Below are positions 56,241 to 64,000 of a DNA stretch of 64,000 nt, piece by piece. Location: contig NC_092872.1 of the NCBI RefSeq assembly GCF_028372415.1, positions 87,208,613 to 87,272,612 of the forward strand, given 5' to 3'. Both the position numbers and the translations under genes were made by a program. Position 1 is the stretch's first letter. Each line of letters starts with the position of its first letter. The DNA is from Notamacropus eugenii (lineage: Eukaryota > Chordata > Mammalia > Diprotodontia > Macropodidae). The notes beneath the pieces are model-generated. The model ran no database searches, was not told the origin of the DNA, and saw nothing but the letters and a program-made list of their open reading frames with translations.

Positions 56241-56747
56241 ATGTGTTGGTGCTATGCGCACAATCCTATTTAAGCATTCACTACCTTAATATCTCCCTTC
56301 CCTCTACCCAAAAGGCAAAAAGTAGAAAGAATTCATAAAATTACAGTTTTGCCCAACCAACCAGAAAACTCCCAGGGTTAACAAAAGCACCCCCTTTTCT
56401 CATAACATCTAATTCCTTTTTTTTTAAAGTTAAACTTCTTTTAATATATTGGACTTCTTCCTCCTCTTTTCTTCTCCCATCTCTGCAAAGAGAAGTAGCT
56501 TAGCCATAGTGATTAGAGAGCTAGCCTTGAAGTCAGGATGATCTGTGATCCTGGACAAATGCTCCCAAACTTTCCCTAAGACTCTAAGTTTACAAAGCAG
56601 GGACCGTCTCAAGTGGTAGAATGTCATCTGAAATTCTTTATACCAATGACATTACAGGCCCAAAAAGAAAAGAAAAGTCCTACTTACTACAGTAGGGTTA
56701 GGGAGGAGTTGATAGAAGATTTCAATTTTTAAAAAACAATTATTAAG

Positions 56748-57234
56748 AAGACTTCAGAGAGGCCTGGAAGGACTTATATGAACTGATGCTGAGTGAAAGG
56801 AGCAGAACCAAAGAACTTTGTACAGAGTAACAACCACAGTGTGCGAGGAATTTTCCTGGTAGACTTAGTACTTCGTTGCAATGCAAGAACTTAAAAAATT
56901 CCCAATGGACTTTTGAGGCAAAACGTCTTCCACATCCTGAGAAAGAACTATAGAACTGAATTGCAGATAGGAACAGATCATTTTCTTTTGTATTATGTTT
57001 TGTTCTGTTTTGTTTTGTGGTTTCTCCCATTCATTTTAATTCTTCTATGCAACATGACTAAGGTGAAAATGTGTTTAACAGGAATATATGTGTAGAACCT
57101 ATATAATATTGTACATCGTCTCAGGGAGAGAGTGGGGAGGGAGGGGGGAAGGAGACAGAGGGAGGGGAAAAAATCTAAGACATATGGAAGCAATTGTAGA
57201 ACACTGAAAACAAATAAAATAACTTAATAAAAAC
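56748..57234 (+). mobile_element. 5'-truncated LINE-1 3' end with target duplication
   Basis: Begins at essentially the same L1 position as the 43830 copy (AAGACTTCAGAGAGGCCTGG). Ends A-rich. Duplication TTATTAAG at 56740-56747 and 57235-57242. Confidence 0.82.
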
Positions 57235-57380
57235 TTATTAAGCATCTTCTGTATGCAGAGCCCTGTTAGACTGTGGGGGAGATAAAATTTTGCTGTCATG
57301 GTTCCTACCATTTGAGACCTTATAGACTAGTAGAGGGAGGTAAGGTATGTGCTACAAGTAATTATGGTGACAGTAAGAAC
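57235..57380 (+). repeat. Dispersed repeat R1, 5' end only
   Basis: TTATTAAGCATCTTCTGTAT, CAGAGCCCTGTTAGACTG and ACCTTATAGACTAGTAGAGG. Confidence 0.55.
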
Positions 57381-57924
57381 TGTGAGTGTACATACAATAT
57401 AGGTTCCTAAGGGAAGGAAAAAGGCAGGAATATTTTCAGTCACAGTTCTCTATCCAGAGAGCTGTACTTTAGTGCAAGGAAGAATTAACCCATATTAGCC
57501 TCGGTCTGTATGTAGAAGGTAGCACACAAACCCATCTTTCTGAAAACCCTAAATGGGATCAACTCAACTGAACAACACCACTCTAATAGGTAAAGACAAA
57601 ATATTATGAGGAGCTAAAAAGTGGAGGGCACGGGTGACCAGAAGAGGACACAGAAGGAGGGAAAGCAAGGCAGCTGGCATAGGAGGAGCATGCCAGAGTT
57701 TGAGAAAGAAGTGAATATCACAGCAGGAAGGGACTCACTATTCATTGGGGCTCAAGGAGATACAGTTATTTTCTCAAGCCCATCAATGGCTTGAGACCCA
57801 GGCTTTCTGACTCCAAAGCCAGTGTACTTTCCACTACACGATGCCGCATTTCAGGCCTCTCTGTGAATGAACCCATTCACCAGATGCAGGTCTGCCACCC
57901 TGAAAACAACCAGAAGAAACTGTA

Positions 57925-58055
57925 GTAAAGTCATAAGCTTATTGAGTTATAGCTAGAAGCAATTTAGTCCCACCCCTGCAATTTAAAATGAGGAAACTAA
58001 GGCCCAGAAAGGGATTGGCCAAGTAAGTCCTCATAGATAATCAGTAACCTTTCTA
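57925..58055 (+). repeat. MIR-related fragment
   Basis: AATTTAGTCCCACCCCTGCA and GAGGAAACTAAGGCCCAGAA. Confidence 0.55.
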
Positions 58056-58069
58056 GTCAGTTTTTTAAT

Positions 58070-58375
58070 TGTTGCCTTTGTTGCCTGTCATTCTTTCTTA
58101 AAGAAGACCGTGACATCAGGAAGGAGATGTCACGATTGGCAAGTGAATTGGATTTAAGTGAAGGAAGGCTGCGTAAGGTCACTGGCTTCACTTTCTCCTC
58201 CAGTGCCATTTGGGTTCAGTGGCAAGACATAGATCGGTTCAACTGGAGATGGCCCTGGATGCAGTGAGACACCTTGGCCTTTTTAAGCTAAGGTCTTTAA
58301 TAGATCTCAGTTTGACAGAGGCAATTCCCATTCAGTGATTAAAGCTAGGCAGGAAATGAGGCAAAAAAATGGCTT
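58070..58375 (+). mobile_element. SINE, alternative-tail form
   Basis: The shared head (CATTCTTTCTTAAAGAAGACC) and middle (CACTTTCTCCTCCAGTGCC) are followed by the non-MIR tail (GATGCAGTGAGACACCTTGG; TTTTTAAGCTAAGGTC), as in the split copy at 14232. Confidence 0.8.
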
Positions 58376-58604
58376 TAAGGTTTTCAAAGCATTTTACATA
58401 TAATCAGGGGAGGGGATGTACAGGCAAGAACCAATTGTTAAGTTCTCATTATGAACATTTAACCTTGGAAATCAGCAATCACTACACATCAGGGCTTAAT
58501 TTATTTTGTTGATTTTCTAGACTTAAGAAAGGGATGGAGAAAATGTTAATAATACAGATTAAACTTAAAAGAGTGTCATTTGTTCAGTTTGTTTTTTTTC
58601 TGAG

Positions 58605-58815
58605 ACCCAGCAGTTAAACATTCACCTGCATGCAGTCTCATTTTATCCTCACAACAATCCTGTGAAGCAGGTGCTTTTATGCCCATTTTACAGATGAGGG
58701 AACTAAGGCTGAGAGAGTTTAAATGGTTTTCACAGCTAGTAAGTATCTGATACCAGAGTTGAACTTATATTTTAACTCTTAAGTCCTGTACTTTTTTCAC
58801 CATGCCACTCTGATC
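58605..58815 (+). repeat. MIR/THER-type SINE
   Basis: TCTCATTTTATCCTCACAAC, TTTACAGATGAGGGAACTAA and TTTCACCATGCCACTCTG. Confidence 0.65.
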
Positions 58816-59581
58816 CAAATACACTGAAAAGTTTTTGAAGTTATTACCCATAAGTAAGGTTCAGTGCTTTATACTTACTTCCCCAGATGCTGTATATATG
58901 ATGAATGGTTCCTGTTATTCAAAATCTTTCCTCCAAGCAGAGTGTTGGGTCATGTAGATTCTGGGAAGTGCAGTGAGATAGATCCTTCCAGCAGGTGGCA
59001 TCTGGAGATTCCAAATGAGAAAAGGAAACCACAGTCTCACTGTGCTTTGTTCGAAAGAGTCTATCTCTGTTAAAAAGCAAACTACCTGGTCAACTTTGTT
59101 CTAAGCTGCTTTAAACTCAGCTCCATGTGAATACCCCCATCCCGTTTTCTTTGGACTTACTACTAGAGGAAAGACCATTTGTCTGACACACCAGTGCACC
59201 TTTCATCTTGGCTGAGGACAGTAGGAACAGGAGTTGGATATAACTCCATTCATATGTTTGTAGTATCTGACTACAAAATCGAGTGAAGAGATGGGACAGG
59301 AGGCAGTCAGTTCTTGTCAGGCTACCAGCCAAGTGTTTGAACTGCAAAGGTTAAAAACATCAGAGTCTTTTCATATGGCTGCTCCCACTGTGGGAGACAG
59401 ATCTATATCCTACTTTTTGAGCCCAGGATTAGTTAGCCCTTCTTTATGATGAGTTACTCATCACTCATTGGAGGGGAAGAAAAGATTTAGGCTAAGTATA
59501 TGGGAAAGAATGCAGATTCTGAGTAGTTTACTATCATGGGATATTAATGGAACCAATTAGATGCTTTTTTTCAAAAGTAAG

Positions 59582-59710
59582 AAGCAGTCTGCTATGGTGG
59601 ATAGAGAGGTGGCTTTAAGGAGGAAAAGATTTGGGTTCAAGCTACATCTCTATCACACACTGACTAGGTGACCCCAGGCAATTCATTTAACCTCCAAAGA
59701 CTATAAATGG
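59582..59710 (-). repeat. SINE fragment, reverse
   Basis: CTGCTATGGTGGATAGAGAG and GACCCCAGGCAATTCATTTA. Confidence 0.6.
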
Positions 59711-59842
59711 TGAAATTGGAGCTTATCTGCATTAACAGAAGTTCTTCACTAGGAGCTATAGACATAAAGTCCCAAATTCTGTTGAAAAATAATAAATAAA
59801 TATTCTCTACTTTTTCATAGGTCCTCAGAGCAATTCCTAGAG

Positions 59843-60045
59843 CAGGGGGGCGGAATCTGCAGCCCCAAGGCCATATGTGGCCCTCTAGGCTCTCAAGTAT
59901 GGCCCTTTGACTGAATTCAAACTTCACAGAACAAATCGCTTCAATAAAAGAATTTGTTCTGTAAAACTTGGACTCAGTCAAAAGGCCACACCCAAGGACC
60001 TAGAAAGCCACATGTGGCCTCAAGGCCTCAGGTTCCCCACCCTTG
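59843..60045. mobile_element. Palindromic MITE, copy 2 (hAT-type, 203 bp)
   Basis: Starts CAGGG and ends CCTTG (mutated CCCTG), flanked by an exact 8-bp duplication TCCTAGAG (59835-59842 and 60046-60053), as in hAT transposons. The two arms are complementary over nearly their whole length and meet at CAATAAAAGAATTTG. No coding capacity, so it depended on a transposase in trans. Confidence 0.88.
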
Positions 60046-60129
60046 TCCTAGAGCATCCATGTAGTATAATATAGGAAAGAATACTGGAATAGCAGTTGTT
60101 GGAGTGACTGTGGAAGACAGGAACACTAA

Positions 60130-60770
60130 TGGTCTGTTGATGAATCTATGAAGTGGTTCAACCATTCTGGAAACTAATTTAGAATTGTTCCCCAAAAGTC
60201 ACTAAACTGTGCATATTCTTTGACCCAACTACTGCTACCCTACCTATCCCACAAACAGATCAAAGGAAGAAAAAAGGGACCAATATGTAAAAAAATAATT
60301 ATAGTACCTCTTTTTGTTGTAGCAAAAAAACAAAGAAAAGAAAGGGGCTACTCATCCACTGGGAAATGATTGAACAAATTATGGTATGGAATATTATTGC
60401 ACCATAAAAAATGATGGAAGGGACAGTTTCAGAGAAACCTGGGAAGACTTGTATGAATTCATGCAGAAGGAATTGAGCAGAACCTGGAGGATAATTGATA
60501 TACTTAAAACATTTTAACAAAAAAAAATTTTGAAAGACCTAAAATCTCTAATCAATGCAACAACTGTCAACATCTCTAGAGGATGGATGATGAAAAAAGA
60601 AGTGATAGATTTCAGATGCAGAATGAAACACATATTTGTAGATATGGTCAATGTAGGTATTTGTTTTATTTGACTATGATTATTTGTTGGAAGAGTTTTG
60701 TTTTCTTTTTTTTTTCATGTAGTGAGAATAAACTAAGAATACCATTGCAAAAAAAAATAAAAAAAGAAAA
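60130..60770 (+). mobile_element. LINE-1 ORF2 C-terminus and 3' UTR
   Basis: Reads through the conserved end region (CTTTGACCCAACTACTGC; GGAATATTATTGCACCATAA; GAATTGAGCAGAACCTGGAG) to an A-rich end. Stops throughout; the open frame at 60583-60945 is a by-product. Confidence 0.8.
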
Positions 60771-60929
60771 TATAATCACTGAATCATTTTTTAAAATTCA
60801 CAGAAGAGAGCAGAAGGAAGTTCAGAAGGAAACACAGACAAGCAGAACAGCTTTGAAGGTAATGGAGAATTTATTATGTACTTTTTTTAAAAGTAAGCTT
60901 TATGTAATCAAGATTTATAGAAGTATACT

Positions 60930-61712
60930 GTTGTTGTATGGCTAATTAGTCATGTCCGACTCTTCATGAACCAATTTGGTTTTCTTGGCAAAGAAATTGG
61001 AGTGATTTGCCATTTCCTTCTCCAGCTCATTTTACAGATGAGGAAACTGAGGCAAGCAAGGTTAAGTGATTTGCCCAGGGTCATAGAGCTGGAAAGTGTT
61101 TGAAGTGATAATGTTTAATATAAAATTTTGGAATAATCTCTTTGTTCTCTCTGAAGCAAACTCAGAGAGTTCCTCTTCCTATGTCAACAAAAGCCAGCCA
61201 AAGCCGACTCTACACTCCTTAAGGAGACCTTTAACCTAAGACACTATATCTTATTATCTATAGACATATACTATGTTTGTTATGGCATATTAGTGGTAAA
61301 GAAAATATAGACATCTTGGGTCGTAATTTCTATGTGAAACTTTGTCAAACTCTGTTATCTTATTGTATTTACAACCTATGCAATTAAGAAATTCCTTTCT
61401 AATGGTCTAGTTAGTCACTTATGGAGATCATAAATCTGAAGGACACAGAACACTTCTTTGTCCTAAAACATATTTAAGGCTGCCCAATTCTTTGTATCGG
61501 TAGCCAGAACATTTCTGGCTCCATAATGCATTATGTTACCGTTGTCTTTAATAGGGAATTGATTAATTAATTAATTAAATCATAAAATGTATGCATTTAG
61601 CCTGTTGCCTTTTCTTAACAAAGTTTTCAGGTCAACAGAAGCCAAATTTAAACTCAAGTCTTCCTGACTCCAGGGCCAGGGTTCTTTTCACTGCACCTCC
61701 TAGCTGCCCTTG
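60930..61712 (+). mobile_element. MAR1-like SINE split by a solo LTR
   Basis: 60930-61105 carries GTCATGTCCGACTCTTCATG and GAGGAAACTGAGGCAAGCAA. 61638-61712 carries the end (AAACTCAAGTCTTCCTGACT; CTCCTAGCTGCC). Removing the insert and one GAAG restores a continuous SINE. Confidence 0.87.
61106..61637 (+). mobile_element. Solo LTR (532 bp) inside a SINE
   Basis: Begins TGATAATG and ends GTCAACA, with an exact 4-bp duplication GAAG (61102-61105 and 61638-61641). A TATA-like CATATTTAAGG near 61468 suggests plus orientation. The poly(A) signal is only ATTAAA-like near 61575. No coding sequence. Confidence 0.8.
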
Positions 61713-62084
61713 GGGGAGGAGGAGAGGGAGGGTATACTATTAAATGTTTAACAACTGACTGAAAAAAATGTACTCATGACCCACTTTAAATTTTAATCTG
61801 CAATATTAACATTTTTCCTAATTTTTTACATCTAGACAATCAATAAAACAATGTATCAAGCCCCAAGTTATATAGTATTTACCAGTTTCCAAAGTGTAAA
61901 AACCTCACACTCACATTGAAAATATATTTTCTCCTCCTTAGCCTGTGTGAGCAGACCCCAGCATATCCCTGTTACCATCTTTTTCTATTCTACTTTGCAA
62001 AGGGGGACACTCTTTTTCCTCTGGGAATGAGGAGCAGTGTTTAAGTGCAGAATTTTGACAATCTATATTTTTAAATAAAGCACT

Positions 62085-62350
62085 GGATTTCAAATCAAAA
62101 GACACGGGCCAAAGTCCGATCTTTGCCTCTTACTAGCTGTGTAAGTTTGGTCAAGTCACTTACCATTTCCGAGTCTCACTTTCCTCAGCTATAAAATGGG
62201 AATAATAATAACATTTATGGTACCTACACCCAGGGGTATTTCAAGGATTTAGTGAGATTATTCATTGTATTCCAATGTATCTTGTAAATCTTAAAGCATG
62301 ATACAAATGTAAAGTATCATGCATGATTAGTTAGTTAGAACTGCGGCTAA
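62085..62350 (-). repeat. MIR-related SINE, reverse
   Basis: TTTCAAATCAAAAGACACGG, GGTCAAGTCACTTACCATTT, AGCTATAAAATGGGAATAAT and TTCAAGGATTTAGTGAGATT. Confidence 0.6.
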
Positions 62351-62739
62351 TATGATTTATTATTTTCTCATTCTCTGCCGTCCCATTTGTGACTCCTTTT
62401 GAAGTTTCTTCTGGAGCTCCACAAGAGGATTAGACTCTCTGGAAATGCTGTAATAATTCTTATTTAGGGCTAGAGTGACTTTCCAGTAAGGGCAGCAGAT
62501 TAAGGAGTGATACTTAGTAAGGTGTGAGGCTGCAACTTAATTGTGTCTCACATCTTCCTTTGCAAAGGAAAATGACATTCAGGGAATTACCAGACAACTA
62601 TATGGCTCAGTATCAGAAAAGATGATGGGGAAAGGAGGTAGAGAAATTGGGGAAAATACAAATGGAAAGGATTTTCTTCACCAATATGTCAATTTTCTTT
62701 GCCATCAGCTCCACTAAGTGAAGTGCAAACCAGGTAGTA

Positions 62740-63205
62740 ACCTGCAGAGTAACCTAGTATTTGATAAACCCAAAGATACCAGCTACTGGGGGTAAGAAAA
62801 CATTATTTGACAAAAACTGTTAGGAAAACTGGAAAGTAGTCTGGGAGAAACTAGGCATAGACCAACATCTCACACCATATACCAAGGTAAGCTCAAATTG
62901 GGTTCATAGTTTAGATGTAAGTAGGGATATCATAAGCAAATTAATAGAGCATGGAAGAAATTATCTGTCAAGTGAAACAGGAGATAGAGAGGATCACAGG
63001 AGGTGAAATGGATGATTCTGATTACATAAAATTAAAAAGATTTCACACAAACAAAACCAATGCAGCTAAAATGAGAAGAAAATCGGGAAGCTGGGGGAAA
63101 TCTTTGCTACAAGTTTTTCTAATAAAAGTCTCATTTCTAAAATATATGAGAAACTGAGTCAAATTTATAAGAATATGAACCATCCTCCAATTGATAAGTA
63201 GTCAG
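62740..63205 (+). mobile_element. LINE-1 ORF2 fragment
   Basis: ATTTGACAAAAACTGTTAGG, GGCATAGACCAACATCTCAC and AAGATTTCACACAAACAAAA follow the L1 ORF2 order. The open frame 62951-63157 is a relic of it. Confidence 0.78.
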
Positions 63206-63599
63206 AGCAATCCTCTCACTTTGCAGAGGAGGAGACTGAAAATAAATTCATAAGATACCAAGGAGGTTTCCCTGCCCCGCTCAAAAAAAACCCCAAAAAA
63301 CCCTCTCTCTTTTCCTGTCTGAAATTCTTCATTTCCGTAATTCTGCATTACTTGTGTTGTTTGGGGGCGAAACCAGAATTCTAAAGGGGACTCCAAAACA
63401 CATTTTGTCTGCTTTGCAACTAGGACAGTGGCACAACCCTGGAAGGAACTCTTTTTTGAGTCTTAACAGACCTTTGAGATCACAACCAGAGAATTATTGG
63501 TAGAACAGGTGACATCTACAGGGAACCTTTGAGCCAAATACATTTTTCCACTTGACAACTGAAATAGCTTCAGCATGGCAGAAATTGACTAAATGCTAC

Positions 63600-63990
63600 C
63601 ATGGAAATGAGGAATCTCAGAGCTGGGAGAGATCTGCTAGTTCCAAACCATACCTGAAGGGTAGTGCTCTTGGTAGCATCCTCAAGAAGTGGTCATCCAA
63701 CTTCTGCTTTTTCCTTCTAATAAGGGAACATTCACTACAATCTGAACGGTCCATTATACTTTGAAGTTTTTCCTTGTCTCTGATCCAAATCTTGCACTAT
63801 ACAATTTCTAAACACTGATCCAAGTCAAGCAAAAAATTCTAATATCATTTTTTTTACAGCCTTTCAAATACATGAAGACAACTATCATTCTTCTTTTCTT
63901 CTACTCTCCCTACCCAGTAAGTCTTCTGTAAAAACTCCAGTTCCTTCAAACATCCTCATATGACATAGTCTTAGTCCCTTAGGGAAGGGA
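63600..63990 (-). repeat. L3/CR1 LINE fragment with adjoining MIR-like piece
   Basis: GGAATCTCAGAGCTGGGAGA (MIR-like) is followed by a reverse L3/CR1 run: CAGCCTTTCAAATACATGAA, CAGTTCCTTCAAACATCCTC and ATATGACATAGTCTTAG. Confidence 0.55.
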
Positions 63991-64000
63991 AGGGGAGAGA

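Noticed and set aside
60583..60945. 120-codon open frame
   Set aside because: It begins in a LINE-1 3' UTR and passes through its A-rich tail; lysine-rich product with no conserved features.
1..64000. CRISPR arrays, operons, tRNA or rRNA genes, bacterial-type systems
   Set aside because: Spliced gene structure, CpG island and repeat content are those of a vertebrate. The recurrent short blocks are SINE cores and microsatellites without spacer-repeat periodicity, and the tRNA-derived SINE heads are too diverged to be genes.

Overview
This is a stretch of mammalian nuclear genome, most likely marsupial. It is AT-rich and dominated by interspersed repeats. These include LINE-1 and ORF1-only LINE-1 (HAL1-like) copies, old L2 and L3/CR1 fragments, and many tRNA/MIR-core SINEs of the kind abundant in marsupials. 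There are also many solo retroviral LTRs and palindromic hAT-type MITEs. The marsupial assignment rests on recognising the SINE and L1 families from memory. Species cannot be fixed from the window alone.

The only cellular gene I can support is METTL22, a protein-lysine methyltransferase, on the + strand. Its CpG-island promoter and non-coding exon 1 lie at about 18.7-19.46 kb. Ten coding exons run from 21.4 to 34.46 kb. All junctions are GT-AG and the frame stays open across them. The spliced ORF gives 403 residues from the better-context ATG (404 from the first), close to the human protein. A poly(A) signal sits at 34527.

Layout: 1-18.5 kb is intergenic and rich in LTRs. It has a convergent pair of ORF1-only LINE-1 copies (1.46-6.9 kb), an L1 split by a solo LTR (7.5-8.9 kb), and an endogenous-retrovirus remnant with an Env membrane-anchor fragment, polypurine tract and 3' LTR (10.25-11.07 kb). 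SINEs follow, one of them split by another solo LTR. 18.5-34.55 kb is METTL22, with repeats confined to introns: oppositely oriented L1 pieces in intron 8, and an L2 carrying two SINEs in intron 10. 34.6-64 kb has no recognisable exon. It holds SINEs, a recurrent ~1.5 kb dispersed repeat, L1 3' ends with clear target-site duplications, two ~200-bp hairpin MITEs and a solo LTR nested in a SINE.

I found no CRISPR array, operon, tRNA/rRNA gene or clear novel protein system. The most informative observations are the nested insertions with exact target-site duplications, the METTL22 leader uORFs, a 24-bp octamer-bearing tandem repeat in one LTR, and the modular SINE tails.
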